The notes under the pieces were generated by a model. That model was not told the DNA's origin. It was given only the letters and a program-made list of their open reading frames with translations, and did not search any database. Below are positions 51,610 through 60,655 of a stretch of 64,000 bases of DNA, piece after piece. How positions within the stretch are numbered: the stretch's first letter is position 1; every line of letters starts with the position of its first letter. Position numbers and translations under genes: made by a program. Origin of the DNA: Saccharothrix obliqua (lineage in GTDB: Bacteria; Actinomycetota; Actinomycetes; Mycobacteriales; Pseudonocardiaceae); NCBI RefSeq assembly GCF_019375475.1, contig NZ_JAHXGQ010000008.1, positions 1 to 64,000 of the forward strand, in the 5' to 3' direction.

Positions 51610-53244
51610 TTGGCAGTCGACCTGATCCTCACCAACGCGACCGTCCACACGGTCGACCGCACCCGCCCCCGGGCGACGGCGCTGGCCGTCGCGGACGGCA
51701 AGGTGGTCGCGCTCGAAGAGGTCGAGCGCGGACCGGACACCGAGGTCCGCGACATGGGCGGCGCGTTCGTCATGCCCGGCCTCGTGGACGTGCACAACCA
51801 CCACGCCCTCGCCGGGCGGGCGGCGTTGTTCGAGCTGACCTTCGGCGGCGACGCCGGGTTCGAGGCGATCCTCGACGCGGTCCGCGAGCGGTCGCGTGGT
51901 CTGGGACCCGACGAGTGGGTCATCGGCGGCGCGTGGGCGTCGACCCTGGTGGAGACGCTGTCGCGGGAGTCCGCCCGGCACGCGCTGGACGCGGCGGCGG
52001 GTGGGCGGCCGGTCATGCTCGCCGACGACAGCAGGCACAACCGGTGGGTCAGCAGCCGGGCGCTGGAACTGGCCGGCGTCACCGCCGCGACCCCGGACCC
52101 GGCGGGTGGCGAGATCGTCCGCGACCCGGTCACCGGCGCACCGACCGGTGTCCTGCTGGAGGCCGCGGGCGTGCAGGTCGCGCGGGCCGTGGGGGAGAGC
52201 CACCGGCTCACCGCGGAGCAGCACGCGCAGGCGTCGCGGCACGCCATCGGCGTCCTGCACTCGTACGGCATCACCGCGTTCCAGGACGCCGGCGTGTCGG
52301 TCGACATCCTCAACGCGCTCAAGAGCCTCGACGACGCGGGTGAGCTGGACGCCTGGGTCGTGACGTCGCTGCTGGTCAACGACCCGATCTTCGGTTTCGA
52401 CCCGATCGGCCCGGCACTGCTGGAACTGGGCGGGAAGTACCGCGGCACGCACCACCGGCCGGATTTCGTGAAGATCTTCCTGGACGGCGTGCCGCCGACC
52501 CGCACGGCGGCGTTCCTGGACCCCTACCTGCCCGACGACGTGCACGGGGCGTGCTTCCACGGCACCCCGACCATGCCGCCCGCCGAGCTGGAGGACCGGC
52601 TGCGCGCCGCCGCCGAGGCGGGGCTGTCCGCCAAGGTCCACTGCACCGGCGACGCCGCGGTCCGCGCGACCCTGGACGCGGTGGCGAAGCTGCGTGCCGA
52701 GGGCCACACCGCGACCCGGTTCCAGGTGGCGCACGGCCAGTTCGTGCACCCGGACGACCTGGCGCGGTTCGCCGAACTCGGCGTGGCCGCGGACATCTCG
52801 CCGTTCCTGTGGGTGCCCGGCGTCATCCCCGCGGCCATCGCGAACGTGCTGCCCGCCGAGCGCGCGGCCCGGATGCAGCCGAACCGGGCACTGCTCGACA
52901 GCGGCGCCCTGGTCGCGGGTGGTTCGGACTGGCCGGTGAGCGAGTCGCCGAACGCCTGGGAGGGCATCCAGGGCCTGGTGACGCGGCAGGACCCGGCGGG
53001 CACGCACCCCGGCGCGCTGTGGCCCGAGCAGGCGATCACGCTCGCCGAGGCCGTGGAGGCGTTCACCCTCTCCGGCGCTCGCGCGATGGGCGTGGACGAC
53101 GTGACCGGCTCCCTGACCCCGGGCAAGTCCGCCGACTTCGTCGTGCTGGACCGCGACCCGTTCGAGGGTCCGGTCTCGGACGTGCACCGGACCGCGGTGA
53201 CCGAGACGTGGTTCGCCGGCCGCCGGGTGTTCAAGCGCGACTGA
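51610..53244 (+). CDS. Amidohydrolase family protein (YtcJ/N-substituted formamide deformylase-like)
   Basis: 544 residues from TTG 51610, with GGGAAG nearby. Metal-binding DVHNHHAL near residue 60, KIFLDGVPPTRTAAF, HCTGDAAVR, QVAHGQFVHPDD and GGSDWPVSE are the blocks of the YtcJ branch of the amidohydrolase superfamily, which are Zn-dependent hydrolases of amides and related bonds. Cytoplasmic. The substrate cannot be read. Its 3' end overlaps the convergent WYL regulator gene by 14 bp. Confidence 0.87.
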   Translation: MAVDLILTNATVHTVDRTRPRATALAVADGKVVALEEVERGPDTEVRDMGGAFVMPGLVDVHNHHALAGRAALFELTFGGDAGFEAILDAVRERSRGLGPDEWVIGGAWASTLVETLSRESARHALDAAAGGRPVMLADDSRHNRWVSSRALELAGVTAATPDPAGGEIVRDPVTGAPTGVLLEAAGVQVARAVGESHRLTAEQHAQASRHAIGVLHSYGITAFQDAGVSVDILNALKSLDDAGELDAWVVTSLLVNDPIFGFDPIGPALLELGGKYRGTHHRPDFVKIFLDGVPPTRTAAFLDPYLPDDVHGACFHGTPTMPPAELEDRLRAAAEAGLSAKVHCTGDAAVRATLDAVAKLRAEGHTATRFQVAHGQFVHPDDLARFAELGVAADISPFLWVPGVIPAAIANVLPAERAARMQPNRALLDSGALVAGGSDWPVSESPNAWEGIQGLVTRQDPAGTHPGALWPEQAITLAEAVEAFTLSGARAMGVDDVTGSLTPGKSADFVVLDRDPFEGPVSDVHRTAVTETWFAGRRVFKRD

Positions 53245-54199
53245 CGTCCACCGCGCGGAGGCAGCGCTCGGCCTGGGCCCGGAACGCGGCGCCCAGCTCG
53301 GGCGGCCCGGCGACCAGGGTGAAGTCGGCGTCGACCGACGTGATCATCCAGACGAGGGCGGCCGGGTCGTCCGCGCCGACGTGCAGCAGGCAGCTATCGG
53401 CGTCCACGGGTTCCAACGTGCCCATGCCGGGCCACACGCGGTGCTCGACGGCCTCTACGGGTTCGTGCAGCACCACGGTGGCCTGGCACGGCCACGTGCG
53501 CATCGAGAGCTGGTGCGCCAGGTAGGTCGCCACGTCGTCGTAAGGCGGTTGCCGTGGCGTGAAGCGCGGTCCGGTCGGCGTACGGGGCGTCAGCCGGTCC
53601 ACGCGGAACGTGCGCCAGTCGTCGCGGTCGGTGTCGAACGCCACCAGGTACCAGTGCCGGCCGAAGTTGACCAGCCGGTCCGGTTCGACCAGGCGGGTCG
53701 TGCCGGCGCCACGCGGGCTCCGGTAGTCGAAGCGCAGGCGCTCCCGGCGTCGGCAGGCGTCGGCGAGGGCCACGAGCACGTCCGGCGACACCTGCGGGCC
53801 GGGTGGCGCACCCGCGCGGACGGTGGCGGTGTGCAGCGTGTTGACCCGGTGCCGGACGCGGGACGGCAGCACCTGCTCCAGCTTGGCCAACGCCCGCAGC
53901 GATGGCTCCTCCACCCCCGCGACCGAACCGCCCGCCGCCGTGCGCAGCCCGACCGCGACGGCCACCGCCTCCTCGTCGTCCAGCAGCAGCGGCGGCAGCG
54001 CCGCGCCCGCGCCCAGCCGGTAGCCCGCGACGCCCTGGACGGCGTGCACCGGGTACCCGAGTTCCCGCAGGCGTTCCACGTCCCGGCGCACCGTGCGGGT
54101 GGTGACCCCGAGGCGCGTGGCGAGTTCGGGGCCCGACCAGTCCCGGCGCGCCTGGAGCAGGGACAGCAGCTTCAGCAGTCTCGCCGAGGTCTCCAGCAC
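53231..54199 (-). CDS. WYL-domain transcriptional regulator (YafY-like)
   Basis: 322 residues. N-terminal HTH (RLLKLLSLLQARRDWSGPELATRLGVTTRTVRRDVERLRELGYPV), then the WYL domain, with the name motif in FGRHWYLVAFDTDRDDWRTFRVDRL, and a WCX extension. WYL domains sense ligands such as nucleic acids or small molecules. It is divergent from the epoxide hydrolase gene with only 62 bp between starts, where strong palindromes lie, so it likely controls that gene and itself. Confidence 0.92.
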   Translation of the reverse strand: MLETSARLLKLLSLLQARRDWSGPELATRLGVTTRTVRRDVERLRELGYPVHAVQGVAGYRLGAGAALPPLLLDDEEAVAVAVGLRTAAGGSVAGVEEPSLRALAKLEQVLPSRVRHRVNTLHTATVRAGAPPGPQVSPDVLVALADACRRRERLRFDYRSPRGAGTTRLVEPDRLVNFGRHWYLVAFDTDRDDWRTFRVDRLTPRTPTGPRFTPRQPPYDDVATYLAHQLSMRTWPCQATVVLHEPVEAVEHRVWPGMGTLEPVDADSCLLHVGADDPAALVWMITSVDADFTLVAGPPELGAAFRAQAERCLRAVDVSRA

Positions 54200-54220
54200 G
54201 CCGACCAGTGTGCCGGCGCT

Positions 54221-54251
54221 TAGGAACAGACCTGTCCTAGGAGGCTCCTAG
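54221..54251. promoter_or_regulatory. Overlapping palindromes between the WYL regulator and epoxide hydrolase genes
   Basis: CTAGGAG-G-CTCCTAG (54237-54251) is a perfect 7-bp dyad. It overlaps TAGGAACAG-N3-TGTCCTA (54221-54239), an imperfect dyad sharing the same TCCTA half-site. Three TAGGA/TCCTA half-sites in 31 bp suit cooperative binding by the WYL regulator. Confidence 0.68.
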
Positions 54252-54261
54252 CGTCTTCGGC

Positions 54262-55398
54262 ATGACCGACATCCGCCCGTTCCGCATCGACATCCCCCAG
54301 ACCGACCTCGACGACCTCCACGACCGACTGGCCCGCACCCGCTGGCCCGCCGAGCTGCCGGGCGTCGGCTGGAGCCGGGGAGTGCCGGTCGACTACCTGC
54401 GTGACCTCGCCGAGCACTGGCGCACCGGTTACGACTGGCGTGCGCAGGAGGCGGCGCTCAACGCCCACCCGCAGTTCACCACCACCGTCGACGGGCAGAA
54501 CCTCCACTTCCTGCACGTGCGCTCGCCGGAACCCGACGCCACGCCGCTGGTCCTGCTGCACGGCTGGCCCGGCGGGGTGGTGGACTTCCTGGACGTGATC
54601 GGTCCGCTGACCGACCCGCGTTCCCGCGGCGGCGACCCGGCCGACGCGTTCCACCTGGTGATCCCGTCCCTGCCCGGGTTCGGGTTCTCCACGCCCCTGG
54701 CCGGACCGGGCATGGGCGCGGCGCGGATGGCCGGCCTGCTGGCGACCCTGATGTCCCGCCTCGGGTACGACCGCTACGGCGTGCACGGCTACGACACCGG
54801 TTCGTGGGTCGCCCCCGAGCTGGGCAGGCAGGACCTCGACCACGTCATCGGCGTGCACGTCAACGCGATGATCGCGTTCCCGGTCGGTGAGGAGGGTGAG
54901 CTGGACGGCCTCTCGGAGGTCGAGCAGCGGCGGTGGGAGGCGATGCGGAACTTCAACGACGGTTACCTCCAGTGCAACTCCAAGCGGCCCCAGACCGTGG
55001 CCTACGGGTTGCACGACTCGCCGGTCGGCCAGTTGGCGTGGGTGGTGGAGAAGTTCAAGGAACTCACCGACCCCGAGGAGGGCCTGCCCGAGGACAGCGT
55101 CGACCGCGACCGCATCCTCACCGAGGTCTCGCTGTACTGGCTGACCGGCACGGCCGCGTCCGCCGCGCAGGTGTACTACGAGGAGATCTCCGCGGGCGAC
55201 TGGGCGGCCGAACCCCGTCGCGGAGCCCCGACCGGTGTGCTCGTGTCCGCTCGCGACGTGACGATCCGCCGATGGGCGGAACGCGACCACGACGTCGTGC
55301 ACTGGACCGAACTCGACCGCGGCGGGCACTTCCTGTCGATGGAGGACCCGGAGGCCCTGGTGGAAGACCTCCGGACGTTCTTCCGCAAGCTCCGCTGA
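54262..55398 (+). CDS. Epoxide hydrolase (alpha/beta hydrolase with EHN domain)
   Basis: 378 residues. The N-terminal epoxide hydrolase domain ([51 protein letters not shown]) precedes the alpha/beta hydrolase fold. The oxyanion motif is LLHGWPGG, the nucleophile Asp178 in HGYDTGSW, and the base His356 in [11 protein letters not shown]. It opens epoxides to diols. No signal peptide. Divergent from the WYL regulator. Confidence 0.93.
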   Translation: MTDIRPFRIDIPQTDLDDLHDRLARTRWPAELPGVGWSRGVPVDYLRDLAEHWRTGYDWRAQEAALNAHPQFTTTVDGQNLHFLHVRSPEPDATPLVLLHGWPGGVVDFLDVIGPLTDPRSRGGDPADAFHLVIPSLPGFGFSTPLAGPGMGAARMAGLLATLMSRLGYDRYGVHGYDTGSWVAPELGRQDLDHVIGVHVNAMIAFPVGEEGELDGLSEVEQRRWEAMRNFNDGYLQCNSKRPQTVAYGLHDSPVGQLAWVVEKFKELTDPEEGLPEDSVDRDRILTEVSLYWLTGTAASAAQVYYEEISAGDWAAEPRRGAPTGVLVSARDVTIRRWAERDHDVVHWTELDRGGHFLSMEDPEALVEDLRTFFRKLR

Positions 55399-55403
55399 GC
55401 GCC

Positions 55404-55437
55404 GTCCCGGGGGCGTGGTGGTCCGCGCCCCCGGGAC
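55404..55437. terminator. Perfect 12-bp hairpin between convergent genes
   Basis: GTCCCGGGGGCG, 10-nt loop, CGCCCCCGGGAC, placed six bases after the epoxide hydrolase stop and eight bases before the convergent stop. No T tract; probably bidirectional. Confidence 0.75.
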
Positions 55438-55444
55438 GACCGGT

Positions 55445-56380
55445 TCACGCGGGGACGGTGCCCGCCACCAGGTCGTCGACCCACGGCAGCACGGCGCCGC
55501 GGACGTCGACCGCGCGGGGCAGCAGGCCGTTGGCGGCGAGCAGGTCGGCCGCGCGCTGCTGCTCCGCGAGGAACGCCTCGTCCACCGGGTGCACGCCGAA
55601 CGGCCGGTTGCGCAGCGCGCGCTCCCACGCGTCCAGGTCGGCGGCCACGCCCCGGGACTCCGCGTCGGCCACGAAGAACTCCGCGGCGGCGCGGGGGTTC
55701 TCGGTGATCCACCGGTCGGACTCCTGCAAGGACTCGACGACCGCCGCCAGCTCCGCCCGGTGGTTCTCGGCGAAATCGCGCCGGGTGAACCACAGCGACG
55801 GGTGGCTGAACAGGCCCTCGGTCCGGACGAGCGTGCGCACCCCGGTCTCCGCCTCGACCCGGTCCAGCTCGGGGTAGGAACCGGTCCACGCGTCGATCGC
55901 ACCGTCGAGGAACAGCTGTGCCGCGTCGGCGCCCGTGTTGACCGGCTCGACGTCCGCCCACGTCAGCCCGACCTGGTCGAGGGCGAACAGCAGCAGCGTG
56001 GTCTGCCAGGAACCGTGCGCGATGCCGACCCGGCGACCGCGGAGGTCGGCGACCTCCCGGATCGGCGAGTCGGCCCGCACCACCAGCCTGCCGTTCTCGG
56101 TCCGCGGGCCGGACACGCCGAGGTAGACCACGTCGCGCCCCGCGCCGAGCGCGGTGATCGGCGGCGTGAACCCGGTGCCGATCACGTCGTAGCCGCCGTC
56201 GGCGAACAACTGGTCGCTGTGGACGGTCGGCAGGCCCGACCTGGGGTCGGGCTGCTCGCCCTGCGGCAGGGTCCGCAGGTCGACCCACGTGACGTCCGGC
56301 AGCCTGCGCTCCAGGATGCCGGTGTGCCGCAACACGAACAGCGAGTTGTTGTGCGGGAAGTACCCCACGCGGACGGACAT
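55445..56380 (-). CDS. SsuA/NMT1-type solute-binding-like protein without signal peptide
   Basis: 311 residues from ATG 56380 (GAGG upstream). It has a type 2 periplasmic-binding fold: MSVRVGYFPHNNSLFVLRHTGILERRLPDV, then LVVRADSPIREVADLRGRRVGIAHGSWQTTLLLFALDQVGL and DGAIDAWTGSYPELDRVE. No signal peptide or lipobox is present, and the first residues already belong to the first beta strand, so it is cytoplasmic as written. It lies downstream of the sulfur operon behind a tandem repeat. It may be an enzyme or sensor built on the binding-protein fold, as DszB is. Confidence 0.8.
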   Translation of the reverse strand: MSVRVGYFPHNNSLFVLRHTGILERRLPDVTWVDLRTLPQGEQPDPRSGLPTVHSDQLFADGGYDVIGTGFTPPITALGAGRDVVYLGVSGPRTENGRLVVRADSPIREVADLRGRRVGIAHGSWQTTLLLFALDQVGLTWADVEPVNTGADAAQLFLDGAIDAWTGSYPELDRVEAETGVRTLVRTEGLFSHPSLWFTRRDFAENHRAELAAVVESLQESDRWITENPRAAAEFFVADAESRGVAADLDAWERALRNRPFGVHPVDEAFLAEQQRAADLLAANGLLPRAVDVRGAVLPWVDDLVAGTVPA

Positions 56381-56459
56381 CGTGAACCTCCATGCGAGTT
56401 CGGTGGAAGCCCGGCGCACGGCGCGCCGGGTGGGAAACGCGGTTGGCACCGCGGGGGAG

Positions 56460-56760
56460 CGACCGGGTGGCGAACCGGGCCACCCGAGTCGGGCTGTCGT
56501 TGTGGGCAGGCGGCCGGATGGCGAACCGGCCGACCGGGTCGGGCTGTTGTTGTGGGTGAGCGGCCGGATGGCGAACCGGCCGACCGGGTCGGGCTGTTGT
56601 TGTGGGTAAGCGGCCGGATGGCGAACCGGCCGACCGGGTCGGGCTGTTGTTGTGGGTGAGCGGCCGGATGGCGAACCGGGCCACCCGGTCGGGCCGGCGT
56701 TGCCCGGGAGCGGTCGGACGCGAACCGGTCACCCGGCTCGGGCTGTTACCGCGGGGCCAC
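56460..56760. repeat. 50-bp tandem repeat, six units
   Basis: Units start at about 56460, 56511, 56561, 56611, 56661 and 56711; the three central ones are almost identical and the outer ones diverged. Each carries the small dyad CCGAC-CGG-GTCGG followed by CTGTTGTTGTGGG. A further partial unit reaches the stop of the IclR gene. The period is not a multiple of three and no ribosome sites are seen, so I regard it as noncoding. It fills nearly the whole gap between two minus-strand genes. Confidence 0.9.
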
Positions 56761-56770
56761 CGGTCGGCCG

Positions 56771-57529
56771 CTACCGCGGGGGGAGCAGCAGGGCGGCGAC
56801 CCGGTCCACCCGGGTCAACGCCTGGTCGACGAACCAGCGGACGTGGTCGTCGGTGATCACGTCCGGCGTGGCGCGCAGCGTGAGCGCCGCGTAGCTGAAG
56901 CCGTCGGCGTCCAGCACCGGCACCGAGACCGACCGGACGCCGGGCTCGCTCTCCCCGTCGTTGAGCGCGTAACCCGCCACGCGCACCCGGTCCAGCTCGG
57001 CACGCAGCTCGGCGCGGTTGCCGATGGTCCGCTCGGTCGGCCGGACCAGCTCGGGCAGCGCCGCCAGGTCGTCCTCACCCGGCGGCGCCCACGCCAGCAG
57101 CACCTTGCCCATGGCGGTGGAGTGCAGCGGCGCGCGGATGCCGTCCGACGACTCCGCGCCGACCGTGCCGCCGATCAGCACCAGCGCGTCGTGCCCGCTG
57201 CGCACCGCGATGCTGGCGGACGCCTTGGTGGCACGCGCGAGCCGGGCGAGCACCGGCTCCAACCGGTGCAGGCCGTGCTGGAAGTAGTGCAGCTGCCCCA
57301 ACTCCGCCACGCTCGTGCCGAGCCGGTACCGCGCGGTGGCCGGGTCGCGCTCCAGGAAACCGGCCGCCACCAGCGTGAGCACCAGCCGGTGCGCGGTGCT
57401 GATCGGCAGGTCCATGGCCTTGGCGATGTCGGTGACGCCCAGCTCCGGGCCGCGGTGGCGGAAGCACTGGAGCACGCCGAGCGCGCGCTGCACCGCCTGC
57501 GCGCCCGGCGGGGCCGCGCTCGTCGCCAT
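56771..57529 (-). CDS. IclR-family transcriptional regulator
   Basis: 252 residues. Winged helix AVQRALGVLQCFRHRGPELGVTDIAKAMDLPISTAHRLVLTLVAAGFLERD, then the IclR effector domain with SSDGIRAPLHSTAMGKVLLAW and GYALNDGESEPGVRSVSVPV. It is placed 47 bp after the SsuD-like gene in the same direction and so may be part of the sulfur operon. Probably a local regulator responding to an organosulfur compound or its product; this is inference from context. Confidence 0.9.
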   Translation of the reverse strand: MATSAAPPGAQAVQRALGVLQCFRHRGPELGVTDIAKAMDLPISTAHRLVLTLVAAGFLERDPATARYRLGTSVAELGQLHYFQHGLHRLEPVLARLARATKASASIAVRSGHDALVLIGGTVGAESSDGIRAPLHSTAMGKVLLAWAPPGEDDLAALPELVRPTERTIGNRAELRAELDRVRVAGYALNDGESEPGVRSVSVPVLDADGFSYAALTLRATPDVITDDHVRWFVDQALTRVDRVAALLLPPR

Positions 57530-57576
57530 CAGCAGTCTCCCGGTCGTAAGCCGCCGATCAGTCTACGCACCCGGCG

Positions 57577-58716
57577 TCACCGACCCGCGCCCGCGAGCCT
57601 GCTCCGCAGCAGCGGCAGCACGCCCTCGGCGACGTGGTACGCCTCCTCCAGGTGCGGTCCGCCCGCCAGGATGAAGGAGTCCACCCCGAGGTCGATCAGC
57701 TCGTCCAGCCGCTCCGCCACCTGCCGGTAGCTGCCGACGAGGCCGAACGCCGGTCCCGGCCGCATCAGGGCGAGCCCGGCGAACACGTTGGGCTGCACCT
57801 CGAAATCGCGGAACCCGGTGAACGTCCCGGGCTGGAAGGACACCGCGCGCCGCACGCCGAACGAGTCGCCGCCGTCGCGCGAGAGCTGCGCGCGCACCGC
57901 CTCCGGCCGCACGTGCCGCCAGCCGCGCTCGATGTCCGCCCACGCCTCCCGCTCGGTGGGCCGGGCCAGGACGTCCACCCGCACCGCGAACTTCGGCGCC
58001 GCGCTGCGCTCCCGGACCGCGTCGAACTTGGCACGCAGCGCGGGGAACGGCTCCAGCCACGACAGGTAGTAGTCGGCGTGCCGCCCGGCCGCCTCGATCG
58101 CCGCGGGCGACGAACCGGAGAAGTACACCTCCGGGAACGGCAGCCCGGCCAGCGGACCGGGCAGCCCGCCGCCCTCCACCCGGTAGAACCGGCCGGTGAA
58201 GTCGAACGGCCCGCCGTCCCACACGCCGCGCAGCACGTCCAGGAACTCCGACGTCCGCGCGTACCGGTCGTCGTGCGCGACCTTGTCGCCCCACCAGAGC
58301 TGGGGCGGCCCGCCGCCGCCGGTGATGATGTTGTAGGTCACCCGGCCCCCCGTGGCGCGGTGCAGGCTGGCGGACATCCGCGCGGCCTGCACCGGGTTGA
58401 GGAAGCCCGGCTGGAACGCGACCATGAACCGGTACGTCTTGGTCTCCCTGGCCAGCGCGGACGCCACGGCCCACGGGTCGTCGGTGCCGGGGAACGACGG
58501 CAGCAGCCCGCCGTGGAAGCCCAGCCCCTCCGCGGCCCGCGCCGTCTGCACCAGGTAGTCGAGCAGGCCGTAGCCGTCCGGCGCGCCGTCCCGCACGCCC
58601 GGCGTGATGCTGTCCGGACCCGGCGGCGCCCAGTCGCCCCGGGACTGCCGGTGCGCGGTGCGCAGCGAACTCGGGTCGCCCGCCATCCCGATCCGCCACC
58701 AGATGTCGATCGCCAT
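57577..58716 (-). CDS. FMNH2-dependent alkanesulfonate monooxygenase (SsuD-like, LLM family)
   Basis: 379 residues from ATG 58716 (GGGAGG eight bases upstream), nearly the length of E. coli SsuD (381). Conserved blocks: MAIDIWWRIGMAGDP, MVAFQPGFLNPVQAARMSASLHRATGGRVTYNIITGG, ADYYLSWLEPFPAL, and VDSFILAGGPHLEEAYHVAE near the end. SsuD enzymes use reduced FMN and O2 to split the C-S bond of sulfonates, giving aldehyde and sulfite. No flavin reductase (SsuE) gene is in the window. It follows the shorter LLM gene by two bases. Confidence 0.9.
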   Translation of the reverse strand: MAIDIWWRIGMAGDPSSLRTAHRQSRGDWAPPGPDSITPGVRDGAPDGYGLLDYLVQTARAAEGLGFHGGLLPSFPGTDDPWAVASALARETKTYRFMVAFQPGFLNPVQAARMSASLHRATGGRVTYNIITGGGGPPQLWWGDKVAHDDRYARTSEFLDVLRGVWDGGPFDFTGRFYRVEGGGLPGPLAGLPFPEVYFSGSSPAAIEAAGRHADYYLSWLEPFPALRAKFDAVRERSAAPKFAVRVDVLARPTEREAWADIERGWRHVRPEAVRAQLSRDGGDSFGVRRAVSFQPGTFTGFRDFEVQPNVFAGLALMRPGPAFGLVGSYRQVAERLDELIDLGVDSFILAGGPHLEEAYHVAEGVLPLLRSRLAGAGR

Positions 58717-58718
58717 CG

Positions 58719-59633
58719 TCACGCCCTCCCCGCGAGCAGCGGTCGCACGTGCTGCGCGATCCGCAGCACTTCCTCCAGCCGGGGTTCGGCGGCCAGGAAG
58801 AACGTGTCGAACCCCCGTTCCCGGTACGCCAGGAGCTGATCCGCGACCTCTTCGTAAGTGCCGCGCAGACCCGCCGAACCGGACAGCTCCGACTCCTCCT
58901 CGCGGGTGTGCACGGTGGTCTGCAACGCCAACCGGACGCGCCCGCCGAGCCGTGCGACGTGCCGGTCCAGCTCGTCGTCCGGCGCGAGGTCGAACACGTG
59001 CACGTCGGCGTGCTCGGCCGACAGCGCCAACGCCTCGTCCGACGTCCCGGACAGGTACACGGTGGGGAATGGCAACCCGGCCAGCGGCCCGGTGAACCCG
59101 CCCTTGACCACCTCGTAGAACCGGCCGGTGAAGTCCACGTCCCGCCCGTGCCACACCGCCCTGGCCGCGGTCAGGAACTCCGCCGCCCGCGCGTACCGGT
59201 CCGCGCCGGTGACGAAATCGCCCTGGGCGCGCTGCACGCGCTCGTCCAGCTCCACCTCCAGCCGCCAGGCGAAGCGCCCGCCGAAGGCCCGTTGCAGCGT
59301 GGCGGACAGCTTCGCCGCGTACACGGGTGTCGCGACACCCGCCGGGAAACCCGCCACCACCTCCAGGAACCGGCTGTCCCGGCCGACCGAGCCGGACACC
59401 ACCAGCGACTCCTCGCCGTGCGGGTCGTACGGGACGTAGACGCCGCCCAGCCCGCCGAGTTCGGCCGCGCGGGAAACCTGGTGCAGGTAGTCGAACGGGG
59501 TGAAAGCGGGTCCGCCCGCGCGCCCGTCCCGGACGGTCGGCGGCAGCGGCGGCGGCGCGTCCCAGCCGCGGGCGGGTCCGCCCCGGCCGTCGCCCCGGGT
59601 GGGCATGGTCCAGATGATCCGCGGCTCGCTCAC
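58719..59633 (-). CDS. Short LLM-class flavin-dependent monooxygenase
   Basis: 304 residues from GTG 59633, which overlaps the stop of the DszB-like gene (GTGA). It resembles its neighbour (VVAGFPAGVATPVYAAKLSATLQRAFGGRFAWRLEVE; FDTFFLAAEPRLEEVLRIAQHVRPLL) but lacks about 65-70 residues between HTREEESEL and the GTYEEVADQL segment, removing much of the SsuD insertion region. The substrate pocket must therefore differ. It could oxidise a sulfone or other intermediate to the sulfinate used by the gene before it; this is inference. Confidence 0.85.
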   Translation of the reverse strand: MSEPRIIWTMPTRGDGRGGPARGWDAPPPLPPTVRDGRAGGPAFTPFDYLHQVSRAAELGGLGGVYVPYDPHGEESLVVSGSVGRDSRFLEVVAGFPAGVATPVYAAKLSATLQRAFGGRFAWRLEVELDERVQRAQGDFVTGADRYARAAEFLTAARAVWHGRDVDFTGRFYEVVKGGFTGPLAGLPFPTVYLSGTSDEALALSAEHADVHVFDLAPDDELDRHVARLGGRVRLALQTTVHTREEESELSGSAGLRGTYEEVADQLLAYRERGFDTFFLAAEPRLEEVLRIAQHVRPLLAGRA

Positions 59634-60655
59634 CGGCCGCCCTCCAGCAACGCGGCGGCCTCGGCCAGCGGCTCGTGCGCGGCCCACGCGCGGACGTCCA
59701 CGTCGCGCGCGAGGAAACCGTGCACCAGCAGGAAGTCCTTCTGCCGGGTGAGCAGGTCCAGCCGCTCGTCGGACAGGTCCGGGTGCAGCGACCGGTGGAA
59801 CCCGTCCCGGTAGGCGGCCTCGACGCCCGCGGCGCCGGACCTCGTCTCCCGCGCCAGGATCTCGCGCACCCGGTCCAGGTGGTCCGCCGCCCAGTCCGCC
59901 GCGCGCAACGTCTGGAGCAGGAACCGGGCCACCAGGTCCGGCCGTTCGGCGAGGATGCGCTCGTGCACGGTGATGGGTCGCGGCGTGCCGTTGTTCACCC
60001 GGAACCGCCGGTCGGGGAACGAGTCCAGGTCGATCCCGGTCACCAACCCGTGCGCGGCGGCCTGCTCCGCGGCCTGCGCGCCCTTGACGTAGACGGCGTC
60101 CACGACACCGGCGGCCAGCGCCTCGATCCCGTACAGCGAGCCGCCGCCGCTCGCACCGCGCCCGACGTCGCCCGACCCGGTCGGCACCTCCACGAACGTG
60201 ACGTCCGAAGTGGACAGACCGGCGGTGGCGAGCGCGCCGGCGAAACCGTGCAGCGCCATCGCCCGCGGGAAGCTGCGGGCCCGGTCGGCGGCCAGGGCGG
60301 GCAGCGCGACCCGCCTGCCCGCCAGGTGCTCCGGCGCGGTGATGCCCGCGTCCGGCCGCACCACGATCAGCTGCGACTCGTCGATCCAGGTCAACCCGAT
60401 CAGCCGGGTCGGCGCGCCCTCGGACTTCGCGACCAGCGCGGGCACGTTGCCGCCCTCCCGGAACAACCCGACGAGGCGGTGGTCGAAGTGCCGTGCGGCG
60501 ATCTCCGGCTCGGCGTCCTGGAGCACGCCCACCTCCAGGCCCTCGGCGGCGTACTCCTCCGCCAACCAGCCCAGGTGGTAGGCGAGCCCGCTGGCCGTGG
60601 GCACGGGGCAGCGGGTGTACCAGATCCGGTCCTGCTCAAGCGTTGACGTGCTCAT
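59630..60655 (-). CDS. DszB-like sulfinate desulfinase
   Basis: 341 residues, no signal peptide. It aligns by eye with Rhodococcus DszB, the 2-(2-hydroxyphenyl)benzenesulfinate desulfinase: WYTRCPVP matches YSNCPVP, and RHFDHRLVGLFREGGNVPAL matches VHFTYDQPAYTRFGGEIPPL. This puts Cys16, His56 and Arg66 on the DszB triad Cys27, His60 and Arg70, with the His-Arg spacing identical. Later blocks (AGRRVALPA; FLLQTLRAADWAADHLDRV; DLLTRQKDFLLVHGFL) also fit. It would release sulfite from an aryl or alkyl sulfinate. Its start lies inside the end of the ATPase gene. Confidence 0.82.
   Translation of the reverse strand: MSTSTLEQDRIWYTRCPVPTASGLAYHLGWLAEEYAAEGLEVGVLQDAEPEIAARHFDHRLVGLFREGGNVPALVAKSEGAPTRLIGLTWIDESQLIVVRPDAGITAPEHLAGRRVALPALAADRARSFPRAMALHGFAGALATAGLSTSDVTFVEVPTGSGDVGRGASGGGSLYGIEALAAGVVDAVYVKGAQAAEQAAAHGLVTGIDLDSFPDRRFRVNNGTPRPITVHERILAERPDLVARFLLQTLRAADWAADHLDRVREILARETRSGAAGVEAAYRDGFHRSLHPDLSDERLDLLTRQKDFLLVHGFLARDVDVRAWAAHEPLAEAAALLEGGR

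Noticed and set aside
51143..51625. Frames in the gap before the amidohydrolase
   Set aside because: Arg/Pro/Ala composition without ribosome site and overlapping nested palindromes.
56459..56760. The 50-bp repeats as a CRISPR array
   Set aside because: Units are contiguous with no unique spacers, and no cas genes are near.
56289..56856. Plus-strand frames reading the 50-bp repeats as repeated peptides
   Set aside because: The period is not a multiple of three, so the frames shift between units; no start signals.
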